A stretch of 32,730 nt of DNA, from contig JANWVV010000049.1 of NCBI GenBank assembly GCA_025055795.1, positions 1 through 32,730 on the forward strand. Reading direction: 5' to 3'. Origin of the DNA: Gemmataceae bacterium (lineage in GTDB: Bacteria; Planctomycetota; Planctomycetia; Gemmatales; Gemmataceae). Of this stretch, positions 1 through 8,143 are shown in pieces. A program made the position numbers and the translations under genes. The notes beneath the pieces are model-generated. The model was given only the letters and a program-made list of their open reading frames with translations, searched no databases and had not been told where the DNA came from. The number at the start of each line of letters is the position of its first letter. The first letter of the stretch is position 1.

Positions 1-462
1 TTTCGGTATTCCAGCGAGGATGATGGAGCATTTATGGCTTTTTCGCCGGATGGACGTTGGTTTGCGGTAGCGGGGAGACGGAGCGCGGTCGTGGAATTGT
101 TCGACTTACGAAGCCAGAAAAAAGCCGGTTCGTTCAGGGCGTACACAGGGTGGGATCAGAAGGCGAGACTTTGCGGACTTGCTTTCAGCCCGAACTCCAA
201 GGTCCTTTACACGGCTGGTGGCGATTTCCCTGCGAACAAGAAAGCCCAGCTCTCGTGGAAAGCGTGGGACATCGAGACGCGGCGTTTGTTACATGTGCAG
301 TCGGTTGTTCCGGTGACACCGCAGGAGTCAGTCGTATCGTGGCTGGATGCGCTGGCCGTCTCCCCCGACGGACAGCATATTGCCACGGCAAGCATCGCTG
401 GCGTAGTTCGCCTGTGGCGCTTACCCAAAGAATTGAGGAGCGGGGACGGTGTCAAGCCGTGA
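1..462 (+). CDS. WD40 repeat protein, C-terminal part (cut by window edge)
   Basis: The reading frame is open from the first base of the window to a TGA at 460-462, so only the C-terminal part (about 153 residues) is present. Three WD40 blade starts are visible: MAFSPDGRWFAVAG, then GLAFSPNSKVLYTAGGD, then ALAVSPDGQHIATAS followed by VVRLWRLP. These alternate SPDG-type turns with a closing RLW strand, as in beta-propeller blades. WD40 propellers are protein-binding scaffolds. In planctomycetes they often form the C-terminal sensor part of large kinases or cytochrome-type proteins, but nothing of that N-terminal part can be seen here. The first in-frame ATG (34) is probably internal. The gene borders the decayed region that follows. 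Confidence 0.8.
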   Translation, partial: FRYSSEDDGAFMAFSPDGRWFAVAGRRSAVVELFDLRSQKKAGSFRAYTGWDQKARLCGLAFSPNSKVLYTAGGDFPANKKAQLSWKAWDIETRRLLHVQSVVPVTPQESVVSWLDALAVSPDGQHIATASIAGVVRLWRLPKELRSGDGVKP

Positions 463-899
463 CTAAGGCTTCGGCTGTGATCAGGGCGTCCTGGTCGGTC
501 CACTCCATGCGTGGTCCGCCGTAACCATCGCTAGCCTGAGCAGCGTGCGGTCGCCCCTGGCCGGCACCCAACCTCCAGGCCGCCAAGCCGGTAAACAACT
601 TGATGTGACGCATGCGTCTTGATTCGGTTGGCCAGCCAGTCCGAGCTTGTGGTGATCGTAGCGACTCGTCCGAGTTCTCGCAGCCAGCCGGGGACTTTGG
701 CGTCATGGTGCTGGTGCAGTAGGCCGCAGTGAAGTGCCTGAACAAGTGAACGACATGCCAATCTGGTTGCCGTGCCTACGGCGGGCGGAGTCAGGGTCGG
801 GGCGGATGGAACGCTTGCTGTGGTACCGAGCGGGATTACGTGGGCAGTGGTGAGGTCATCCCCTTCCGCGGTCCCCCCTCGGCTGTCCACCATCAACGC
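463..899. other. Stretch without a recognisable gene
   Basis: This lies between the WD40 gene and the end of the LRR pseudogene. Minus-strand frames are open for up to about 120 codons (around 531-896), but the translations are rich in Ser, Thr, Arg and His and show no family motif. No start site has a convincing Shine-Dalgarno. Since the neighbouring genes on this side are decayed, this may be further gene debris, but I cannot assign it. Confidence 0.4.
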
Positions 900-1437
900 T
901 CAACGGATGATCTCACATCTTGGCAGCGCCTTGCGTAGCTCGGCGACTCCCGTGTCTGTCACCTTGGTGCCGTCTAGGTCGAGCGTGGTGAGTTGTTGGA
1001 GTTTGGCCAACTCCTTCAGTCCCGCATCCGTCACCTCGGTGCCCCACAGGTCGAGTGTGGTGAGTTGTTGGAGTTTGGCCAACTCCTTCAGCCCTGTGTC
1101 TGTCACGTCGCTCAATTGAATGTCTAGGCCGAATGGCTTGGATGGCGCGGGCAGCTTGACCACCATACCTTACTTGCCAACGTGCAAGTCGAAAAGCCGG
1201 AACGGCACTCCCCTCCGCCAGCTTCTCCCGGTTGTAGGTGAATCTGAGGTAGCCATATTGTCGATCGATCCCCATCCAGCCGACCGTGGCCCCGGCCTTC
1301 TCCCAGGCACGCACCACCTCCTCCGGAAACGCGGCATCGGCCGTCGCTTGGGCGGTGAGCTGCACAGGATCAACCACTGCTCCTGCCATAAGCAACAACG
1401 CCACCCACCAGCGGCTGCCACCATCAAAACGCATCAT
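900..1437 (-). pseudogene. Secreted leucine-rich repeat protein, frameshifted
   Basis: On the minus strand an ATG at 1437 follows a good Shine-Dalgarno (GGAGGT, 7-base spacer). It opens a protein with a hydrophobic signal-type segment (WWVALLLMAGAVV) and a short domain containing the phrase GWMGIDRQYGYLRFTYNRE. At about 1167 the frame must shift by one base to continue into an LRR tail: two and a half repeats of the form GLKELAKLQQLTTLDL..TEVTDA, ending ALPRCEIIR and a TGA at 900-902. Without the shift the first frame runs on into a low-quality Arg/His-rich translation, so the natural product is probably one protein of about 178 residues, now broken. A sequencing error could give the same picture. 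LRR proteins of this style are common in planctomycetes and are taken to bind protein partners; the ligand is unknown. The gene sits directly after the terminase debris on the same strand. Confidence 0.7.
976..1119 (-). repeat. Tandem 72-base LRR-coding repeat (two copies)
   Basis: Two adjacent units of 72 bases (976-1047 and 1048-1119) are nearly identical. They share a run of more than 40 bases that differs at one position. Each unit encodes one 24-residue leucine-rich repeat of the frameshifted gene. The near identity suggests recent duplication of the unit. Confidence 0.75.
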
Positions 1438-1516
1438 AGAAGCGACCTCCGTAGGAAATGAGACGGGATGTTGGGCCGATCGGTGGATCCTGAACTTGTT
1501 CGCAATTGTATCCCCG

Positions 1517-2747
1517 TTATCCACCCTGGAAAATCGCAATCGACTCGGCGGTCTCCTCGGGCAGAGGCTCGTTGGGGTTACTCAGCAAAGAACGCTGCCT
1601 CGTCCTGGAGCTTCAGGTTCATGGCGTGCTGGATGGCCGACAGTTCGTCATGATTGAAGCGCTCGGGACAGGCGACGACGGCCCCTTCGTTCATCGCACT
1701 CTGGCTCTACCAGTAGAACTCGGTCGTCTCCTCGCCGTGTCGGCCTGCGGGCTCTCGGCGCGGATTTCGGCGTAGCGCTACCAGAGCTCCTCGTGGGTGG
1801 GGAACGAGTAGACCGGCCTGGTCTGTTTGCCATTCCGGTGCTTGTCATTCCGAGTGCTTGTCGCGGTAGAGGATGTTGTCGGCCATGTTGTCGGAGCGGA
1901 AGACCGTGCGGGAATGATGCCGGAGATCTTCTTCCCCGGGTCGGCCAAGCCAAGCACGACGCTGGCCGGGATGCTCTCGCGTGTAGCATACTGCGACAGC
2001 GACCGCGTCGATTCGTCGGTATGCGGGTAGTTGACCGTAGGACCGGACCGCTTTACCGTCGGTCTGCTAGTGCTTCATGCCGCGGATGCATAAAATCGAT
2101 ACCGATAATTTGATTTTGCCAGGAGGTCAGGTTGACTTGTTCCGATCCGACGACTGACCTCATCGGATCAATGACTCCGCTTAATGGGCGGTCGCTCAGC
2201 GTGATAGAATTCGCTGACGAAGCGGTTGGCGGTACCATCAAGACACTGGGTCGGGTAGCAGACGGCGGGAAAATTCACTAACAAGAGGTCTTTGCCGTCG
2301 AAGTCCATCGATAGCATCGAGCATGTCCAATGCAAGGCCTTCATCCAAGCCGATGAGACACACGAACTCGCGGTGACCGTAGAACACCGTGAGGTAGACC
2401 CACGCCCAGATGGTAATCTCGCCACTGCCGAACGGCATGGCCATGGCAAAGAAGCCACCGCAGCACGGCTAACTCGATCTTGGCGATGACCTTCAAGTGG
2501 TCCTGCGACCAGACAGGTGGAAGGTCAGCGGGAAGTACTGCTCGCCGAAGAGGCGGAATTCGGAGGCGGTCCGCGTTTTCCCCTCGGATTTGGCGATCTC
2601 TGGCAACTCGCCGATGTCACGGCCGGCCAGGGACAAAGCGATGCTGGGGGATCGGGCTTTTACGGTCTCGTAGGGATCGCCTTCCGACTCGGACATGGGT
2701 GTGTGGCGGACATGGACGAGCCAGGCAGTATAGCGCACCAGGCCCAC
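1517..2747 (-). pseudogene. Phage-type terminase large subunit, degraded
   Basis: Read on the minus strand, pieces of one protein appear in the correct order but in changing frames. First comes an N-terminal linker with GRDIGELPEIA and FRLFGEQYFPLTFHL (2747-2500). After a shift comes DHLKVIAKIE, then FGSGEITI and YGHREFVCLIGLDEG (about 2444-2330), where the Walker A consensus GSGKT has become GSGEI. A block containing TDESTRSLSQYATRES and LGLADPGKKISGI lies at 2035-1904. Another shift leads to DNMADNIL, then FNHDELSAIQHAMNLK (about 1660-1610), a TAA, and finally NEPLPEETAESIAIFQGG. From memory this order matches the large terminase-like proteins of planctomycete genomes, the ATPase/nuclease that packages phage DNA. 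At least four frame changes and several stops rule out a functional product. The C-terminal nuclease part seems to be missing where the LRR gene now lies. I have no alignment to prove the family. Confidence 0.72.
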
Positions 2748-3301
2748 ATGCCGGGCATTGCCGATCCACAGGCCGGCGCAAACGCGATGCCGATTCAGTT
2801 ACCGCTCGCCCAAGACCTCGCCCATGCTTGGGGGAGTTTAAGGGTCAGCACAGGTCGCTTGGTCGCTGCTGTATGTAGGTCAAGCACCGCTCAGAGTCCA
2901 TCGGCTGGAGATGGAGGCCATGCTTATCACAACACGGGTCTTCAGCCTTCGCCTTCGGTTTCCCCCTCCGGTCCGCCACTAGTTGCACCTACTAAGTGGC
3001 CCGGTGAACCAGGTGGATTGTTCGCCCGTCGGTATTAGTTGTTGCCCTAGCGGCGATTTTCCCCTGAAGCACATCGCTTTAGTGATCGATTAGCCCGAAG
3101 CCTGAGCCGACAGCCAAGCGGCGTCGGCAGCACAGAACGCTCCGGGATTCAGCTCCGTCGGGACCGTTAGGTTGAATCGCCTTGTGACCTATGCATTAAT
3201 AGTCTGATGAATTCCGACACAGTCACGTTTAAATCCTGCTGGTAGGCGGGATATCTGAGGCATATTGATAATGAACATATAAATATCAGCGGGAGACTTC
3301 C
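2748..3301. other. Stretch without a recognisable gene, upstream of the terminase remnant
   Basis: This lies between the 5' end of the terminase debris (minus strand) and the small plus-strand ORF. Short frames exist on both strands, but none shows a family motif or a plausible start site. The part from about 3180 to 3300 is more AT-rich and could have held the divergent promoters of the two flanking genes. No intact promoter was identified. Confidence 0.4.
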
Positions 3302-3511
3302 ATAGCCAACACCACCTCCACCCCGCGACGTCACAAAGCCGGCACCATGGAGATTACCACCGCCAATGGCACACCCGGCCGCATCCACGCGGACTACACT
3401 TCCGCCGCAAGGGGACTAAAGCCTACAGATACATACATTGTCGAGACGACTAATGGCGAGGAGATTTGGCACACCGACGAGGTGGCCCTGCCCAGCGATG
3501 ATGACGAGTGA
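3302..3511 (+). pseudogene. Small acidic-tailed protein with apparent ATG-to-ATA start loss
   Basis: The plus-strand frame ends at TGA 3509-3511. It reads ANTTSTPRRHKAGTMEITTA, then a segment with TYIVETTNGEEIWHTDEV and an acidic tail SDDDE. An ATA triplet at 3302-3304 sits exactly where the start would be expected, 5 bases behind GGGAGA, and is followed by a typical Ala-Asn-Thr N-terminus. The simplest reading is that an ATG has mutated to ATA. The internal ATG at 3347 would still give a 54-residue product but has no Shine-Dalgarno. The ORF is too short for a family assignment. It lies just upstream of the HARE-HTH remnant on the same strand. Expression from ATA or from the inner ATG cannot be excluded. 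Confidence 0.5.
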
Positions 3512-3599
3512 TAACCAACATACCCGTCGGGGCATCACGATGGGTAGCTTCTGCGGCCTGACGATGGTCGCCTGTCCATCACCGTTACATACCCACACG

Positions 3600-3986
3600 A
3601 CTTACCAATAACGGCCAAGATCAAAGCCTCAAGAGCGCTAAGGCTGTTTCGTCGGCGAAGCCCGAGGCCCCGAGTGAAAAATCAGGGCTTACTTGACACC
3701 GACATCCCGTATTGTACCGAAGTAGACACCAAGTCCGCCGAAGCGACATCGGGCAAGGTTACTGTCTTGGTGGCGATAGTCCGGGCCTTGGAGCGAGGTA
3801 GGTCGGTCGCTGACCTGCGGCGAGTTGATCGCGAAGATGGCAGCCCTAAAGTATTGGACCAACTCCACGAGGAAGACGCTGACCCAAACGCTCTACGCCG
3901 CCATCCTGCGGGATATCCAGACTAAAATTGGGAATGAGGCCCGCTTTACCAAGGCGGAACGCGGTAAGTCCTTCCTCCTCGGTTAA
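3600..3986 (+). pseudogene. HARE-HTH domain protein, degraded
   Basis: The plus strand carries a Lys/Ala/Pro-rich linker (LKSAKAVSSAKPEAPSEK, about 3627-3680) interrupted by a TGA. After a frame change follows an uninterrupted 58-codon block, 3810-3986. It reads CGELIAKMAALKYWTNS, then TLYAAILRDIQTKIGNEARF and TKAERGK, ending in TAA. This is the signature of the C-terminal half of the HARE-HTH (HB1/ASXL/restriction-endonuclease HTH) winged-helix domain: helix, a turn with a W, then a TLYxxILR helix, then the wing ending in ERGKF. Intact family members in planctomycetes have a basic Ala/Lys-rich N-terminus like the linker seen here. The domain is predicted to bind DNA in connection with modification or chromatin systems. 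Gene order and strand suggest it was co-transcribed with the small ORF before it. The N-terminal helices are scrambled, so the gene is dead. Confidence 0.72.
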
Positions 3987-4424
3987 AGCCAGTTATCCAC
4001 CTGAGAGACTAAACTTGGCTATCAACAGGATTAGAGAAACCATCCAGCTACCGGTCGATCTTGTAGGCTCTGCGAGATGGCTCGGGAGAATGCGTTGGAT
4101 GTTGGCTCAGCCTCCGGCCCGCCTCCAGTTACACAGTCGCCGCTAACAAGTCATGCCACAGTCCGGCTGCTTGGGCAAATTTCCACAGAGGATGCCAATG
4201 ACGGATCGCTAGGACGATGCTGGTCAAGGCTTGGCGATTGCGACCGGCTTGTGGCTACGGCAGCGAGAGCATACCCTTGGGTGGCGACAGCTGCGCTTGG
4301 ATCAACGCCCACAGAGCACGAACCGGGATGGGTTTGACCATGGGGTACTTGCTTGCACGCTGGAGATCGTAACTCTCTATCGTGATCGGGCAGTTCGGTC
4401 AAAGTTATGCAGTTAGAGAGGGCT
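3987..4424. other. Gene debris without assignment
   Basis: No intact gene. Read on the minus strand, the stretch 4370-4140 gives ordered pieces such as ASKYPMVKPIPVRALWALI and IVLAIRHWHPLWKFAQAAG, interrupted by stops. They look like fossil coding sequence, but I cannot name the family. The shadow translations on the plus strand are weaker. Confidence 0.35.
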
Positions 4425-4589
4425 CTAGGCATTATCAACCAAGAAAGAGAACACGAGCGTTTCGAAAAGGACGCTGGCCCGCATCTTATTAGTCGAATCA
4501 TGCCAGCGATCGGCAAAGGTGTTGACGGTTTGTGTGTCCGCGGAGATCGCGATTTGCGGCGTCAGCTCATCCGACCGGCGTCGGCTCAT
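4425..4589 (-). CDS. Short ORF, possible N-terminal fragment of a broken gene
   Basis: A minus-strand ATG at 4589 opens a 54-codon frame ending in TAG at 4425. It starts MSRRRSDELTPQIAIS and continues with TVNTFADRWHDSTNKM and a hydrophobic LFETLVFSFLV segment. The protein-like composition and the debris directly behind it on the same strand suggest this is the start of a longer gene that has been cut by a stop. There is no good Shine-Dalgarno upstream of the ATG. The family is not recognised, and it may not be expressed. Confidence 0.25.
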   Translation of the reverse strand: MSRRRSDELTPQIAISADTQTVNTFADRWHDSTNKMRASVLFETLVFSFLVDNA

Positions 4590-4656
4590 TAGATCGTTGG
4601 TGGAAAATGAATCTGCGGAATCCTGAGCTTGCGGGATGTTATCGAGCAGGCCGGGA

Positions 4657-5565
4657 TCAGCGGTCCAGAACGGGTAGGCGGGGATAGGTCAGTTCGTTCC
4701 GGACTTCACGGACCCCCGGGGTCAGGCTGATCATGTTGGCAATGCGTCGGGCTTCGTCCTCATCGGCGGCGGACCCCCGCAGTATTACAGTATGGCCAGA
4801 GACAATCGCCTGGATCCCTCCAGGATTAGAAATGCTGGCACTGCGCTGCAGCAAGGTTTGCACCTGCTGCTGAAGTTGCGGAGCAGAAGTTGTCTGGGCG
4901 GGAAAGCGGGCGACCATCATGTAGCTATTGCCCGTTTGGTGAGGGATAACGACACCACTTTGTAGATTGGTGTTTCCTAGTCCGCCGAAGCCCCCGGCAC
5001 CGCCAAAACCTGCCATGCCGCCCAAGGCTCCGCCGCGGCTGCTACCGGTACTGCCGCCACGGGTGCTCCCCATGGCTCCCGCTCCGCCGCCCCGAGTGCC
5101 TCCTAAACTGCCTGCAAAACCGATACTGCCACCGCCCGCACCGCCATTGGTACCAAACGTCGGTTGACCAAACCCTCCCGGAGCGCCATTATTGCCACCT
5201 GTGGAACGATTATTCTGGGCCGAACCCTGATAAAGCACGTTGCTGAAATAGGGAGCTAGAAAGTTACTGCTGCTGACCCCCGTACTGGTACCCGTCGTAG
5301 TGGAGGGAGCGGAAATGGTGGGGGCCTGCATCATTTGCTGAAGTTGAAAACTGGTGCCGCTGGTGCCGCTAGTGCCAATGCCAGAACCGATGCCGGTGCT
5401 CATTCCGGCGGTACCAGCCGTGACACCACCCGTACTCACACCACCGGTAGTGCCGCTACCCAAACCGCTGGTGCCCGTACCAACGCCGCCGGTTTGGGCT
5501 TGGGCGACAGTTCCCATGATGAACAACCAAGCCGCTGTTGCGGTTCCCACCAAAGCTCGACGCAT
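4657..5565 (-). CDS. Exported Gly/Thr/Ser-rich BON-domain protein
   Basis: The product has about 302 residues. I chose the ATG at 5565 (MRRALVGTATAAWLFIMGT) because it begins with two arginines followed by a hydrophobic stretch ending in AQA, a textbook signal peptide. The frame is open 34 codons further upstream, but that extension has no such logic. The middle (mature residues 1 to about 200) is low complexity: Gly, Thr and Ser runs such as GTSGLGSGTTGGVSTGG and a second glycine block (GGFGGAGG types). The last 60 residues form a BON domain, with VSGHTVILRGSAADEDEAR and LTPGVREVRNELTY. BON domains bind membranes or lipids and occur in osmotic-shock and secretin-associated periplasmic proteins. 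The glycine-rich part could be a flexible or surface-exposed region. The gene stands alone, divergent from the isomerase gene. The role is inferred; the domain call is good. Confidence 0.8.
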   Translation of the reverse strand: MRRALVGTATAAWLFIMGTVAQAQTGGVGTGTSGLGSGTTGGVSTGGVTAGTAGMSTGIGSGIGTSGTSGTSFQLQQMMQAPTISAPSTTTGTSTGVSSSNFLAPYFSNVLYQGSAQNNRSTGGNNGAPGGFGQPTFGTNGGAGGGSIGFAGSLGGTRGGGAGAMGSTRGGSTGSSRGGALGGMAGFGGAGGFGGLGNTNLQSGVVIPHQTGNSYMMVARFPAQTTSAPQLQQQVQTLLQRSASISNPGGIQAIVSGHTVILRGSAADEDEARRIANMISLTPGVREVRNELTYPRLPVLDR

Positions 5566-5830
5566 CGCCTCTATCACCTTGCGAAAGTGCCCGTATGTAT
5601 TCTTACCAGGCTCGCCACAACCCGTTCCATAACGTCCTGTCAACCCCTTATCTAAAGTATCGACCATTCCGGATGGGAAGTCCAGGGGAGTTATGCGGAG
5701 AAATCGATGAGAAAAGCACCAGAACCGGGGGTATTTCCCGTCAACAGGGCAGTGTTTAAGCTTAGTAGCATAGGTGGTTTGATGGCAAAGCGGACGTTAT
5801 CTACGGCCAGCAGGTAAGGGGGTGGGGGCC

Positions 5831-6748
5831 ATGCAACTGGGTTTTGTCTCAGCTATTGTGCCGGATCTGTCGCTGGAGGAAGTCCTGGCGTTTGCGGCCG
5901 AGGAGGGGTTTGCTTGTGTAGAAGTGATGTGCTGGCCGGTAGGTAAAGCCGAGCGTCGCTATGCGGGGGTGACCCATTTGGACGTCACGCAGTTCCGGGA
6001 CGAACTGGCTAGCCACGTACGGGATCTGGTGCGGATCCATGGGGTCCAGATCTCCGGATTGGGGTATTACCCCAATCCGTTGGATCCGGATGCGCAGCAG
6101 CGGCAACGGGTGGTCGAGCATTTGTGCAAGGTGATCCGGGCCGCGCCGCAGGTGGGTGTGCAGGTGGTTAACACCTTCATCGGCCGGGACCCGCATAAGA
6201 CCGTGGAGGAAAATCTGCAACTGGTACAGGAGGTCTGGCCGCCGATTGTCGCTGAGGCCCACAAAGCAGGAGTCAAAATCGGGATTGAGCATTGCCCGAT
6301 GCTGTTTAGTGACGATCAATGGCCTGGGGGCTGGAACGTGGCCGCCACGCCAGCCATCTGGCGGCGGTTGTTCGACTTTTTCGACACGCTAGCCCCGGGA
6401 GTGGTAGGTCTGAACTTCGATCCCTCGCACCTGGTCTGGCAAGGGATCGACATTAGCCGGGCCATTCGTGAGTTTGGCCCCCGCATCGTCCATGTGCACG
6501 CCAAGGATGAACGGATCGATCGGGACCGACTCTACGAAGTGGGCATCTACGGCTACAAATGGCACGTGCCCAAGCTGCCCGGCTTGGGAGACGTGCCCTG
6601 GAACAGCGTTTTCGCCGCCTTGACAGATGTGGGCTATCGTGGACCCGTGTGTGTGGAAGTCGAAGACCGTGCCTACGAGGCCTCGTTGGACGATCGCAAA
6701 CGGGCCTTGCGTCAGAGCCGGAATTTCCTGCGGTCCTTCTTTGGCTGA
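5831..6748 (+). CDS. Sugar phosphate isomerase/epimerase (xylose isomerase-like TIM barrel)
   Basis: The product has 305 residues starting at ATG 5831. A purine-rich AAGGGGG lies about 9 bases upstream; a GTG at 5822 is the alternative. The sequence follows the AP endonuclease family 2 barrel: an N-terminal LGFVSAIVPDLSLEEVLAFA strand and helix, then VQISGLGYYPNPLD, NTFIGRD, GVKIGIEHCPM, GLNFDPSHLVWQGIDI, IVHVHAKDE and GPVCVEVEDRAYE near the end. The Glu in IEHCP, the Asp and His in FDPSHL, the His in HVHAKD and the final Glu in VEVED are the usual divalent-metal ligands. Such enzymes interconvert ketoses and aldoses or epimerise inositol derivatives. Planctomycetes carry many paralogs, so the substrate cannot be deduced. 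The gene is convergent with the unknown gene downstream. Confidence 0.88.
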   Translation: MQLGFVSAIVPDLSLEEVLAFAAEEGFACVEVMCWPVGKAERRYAGVTHLDVTQFRDELASHVRDLVRIHGVQISGLGYYPNPLDPDAQQRQRVVEHLCKVIRAAPQVGVQVVNTFIGRDPHKTVEENLQLVQEVWPPIVAEAHKAGVKIGIEHCPMLFSDDQWPGGWNVAATPAIWRRLFDFFDTLAPGVVGLNFDPSHLVWQGIDISRAIREFGPRIVHVHAKDERIDRDRLYEVGIYGYKWHVPKLPGLGDVPWNSVFAALTDVGYRGPVCVEVEDRAYEASLDDRKRALRQSRNFLRSFFG

Positions 6749-6817
6749 CTACCCCTCTCGCCGCGACCAGCTGGTGGATAGGTCCGGGAAGGTGTCTGGA
6801 AGCGCAGGACTAGCCGA

Positions 6818-8143
6818 TTAATGCGAGGAATTCGTGGCGGAGTGATGCAGGGTGTGCCAGGTTGTTATGGCCCAATCGCGATCCGCCAGGTTTTGCAAGT
6901 AGATATTGCACAAAACCAGTTGTCCGTCGGCCGCGGCTACTCCCATCAGTCGCCACAGGGTGCGGCCATCCTCTTCCACCTGGCCGAAGACAGCGGCCCG
7001 ACAGGCTTGCGGTCCGGCCGGTTCCTTGATCTCCTCTCCCTCGCCGCACAAAGTTTGCCGGCCTAGGGCCAATAACTCCTGAGCACTGCGGACCTGACCA
7101 TTGCCGCACTGGAAGCCAACGCGCCGGAACCAGACGGCACGCTGTCGGTTCCAGGCCGTCCAGTTGCGTTGTTCGTCCCATTCGCATACGAAGTCGCCGG
7201 GTACCTGGACGCGCCAACCGCCATCGAGGCGGACCCACAGGGGATAACGCCGGTATCCCAAAGGGGGATGTCGACGGTTCGGTACTGGTCCGGCCCGTCG
7301 CCATAGCTCCACACTCAAGTGGCGGTCATCCGGCGTGACACAGAAATGTTCGCTAGCGGCATCCTGATTGACGTGATGGAGGAGTTCCAGCCATTCGACC
7401 CAGGGCAGGTCGGCGGCGGGGTCCAAGTGAAAGGCCGTGGCCAGGTCGGCGGCGATCTGGTCGGTCCGTTCCCCTTCCTCCTCCGTCAAGGGGGGACGCC
7501 AGGGATAATGACACCACAACTGAACCAAGGCCCGATTGCGATAGAAGTTGGCCTGCAGTTGCGGTTCCCACCACGGGAAAAAGTCGATGGCACTGCTGGG
7601 GTCAGCAGTGACCTGCTGATACCAGTCGCGGCTACGGGGGCCGAGGGGCGTTAGCACCTCAGCCGGGTAGGTATACTCGAACTCGCTGCGCAAACCGGGC
7701 GTATGGGGGTGCCGATGCAGTTCCCGTTGTAGCCAGCGCAAAAAACTGGCTTGCAGCATGGCTAGATCCGGACGGAGGAAATAGCCGGTGTCATCGCGGC
7801 AATCGTCCAGGATCCATTGGATGGCCAATTCCTGGGCTAAGCGTCGGCACAGTTCACACAGCCAGCCATGGTAACCGGGTCCGACAGGGGTTGTGGGGGC
7901 CCACAGGCGGACGCGGCCCTCCGTGTCCAGGCGTAGCTCGACCGGACTACCGGCCGGATGGATCAACACCCGCAGGATAGGTCGCTCCTCGGCATCGCGC
8001 CCCAGTTGGGCGTCCAGTACGGCATCGCCCACCTCTTCAAACCAGACGGCCGCCCGCGTCAGCCACTCCCGTACCGCTTCCAGGGCCAAGGGGGTCTGAT
8101 GCCTCCGCCGTATCACTCCGCTTAACTGTACTGCAATACCCAT
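6818..8143 (-). CDS. Conserved-looking hypothetical protein, 441 residues
   Basis: This is a long minus-strand frame with normal codon use for this genome. I prefer the ATG at 8143 (MGIAVQLSGVIRRR), which has GAGGGA about 12 bases upstream, over a GTG at 8164. The protein is soluble in appearance and Trp-rich: WLTRAAVWFEEVGD near the start, DFFPWWEPQLQANFYRNRA in the middle, and an ending with WAITTWHTLHHS. It has no signal peptide, membrane span or nucleotide-binding motif. The N-terminal 100 residues contain strands that resemble a small alpha/beta domain. I do not recognise the family. It converges on the isomerase gene (69-base gap) and diverges from gatB. Confidence 0.75.
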   Translation of the reverse strand: MGIAVQLSGVIRRRHQTPLALEAVREWLTRAAVWFEEVGDAVLDAQLGRDAEERPILRVLIHPAGSPVELRLDTEGRVRLWAPTTPVGPGYHGWLCELCRRLAQELAIQWILDDCRDDTGYFLRPDLAMLQASFLRWLQRELHRHPHTPGLRSEFEYTYPAEVLTPLGPRSRDWYQQVTADPSSAIDFFPWWEPQLQANFYRNRALVQLWCHYPWRPPLTEEEGERTDQIAADLATAFHLDPAADLPWVEWLELLHHVNQDAASEHFCVTPDDRHLSVELWRRAGPVPNRRHPPLGYRRYPLWVRLDGGWRVQVPGDFVCEWDEQRNWTAWNRQRAVWFRRVGFQCGNGQVRSAQELLALGRQTLCGEGEEIKEPAGPQACRAAVFGQVEEDGRTLWRLMGVAAADGQLVLCNIYLQNLADRDWAITTWHTLHHSATNSSH

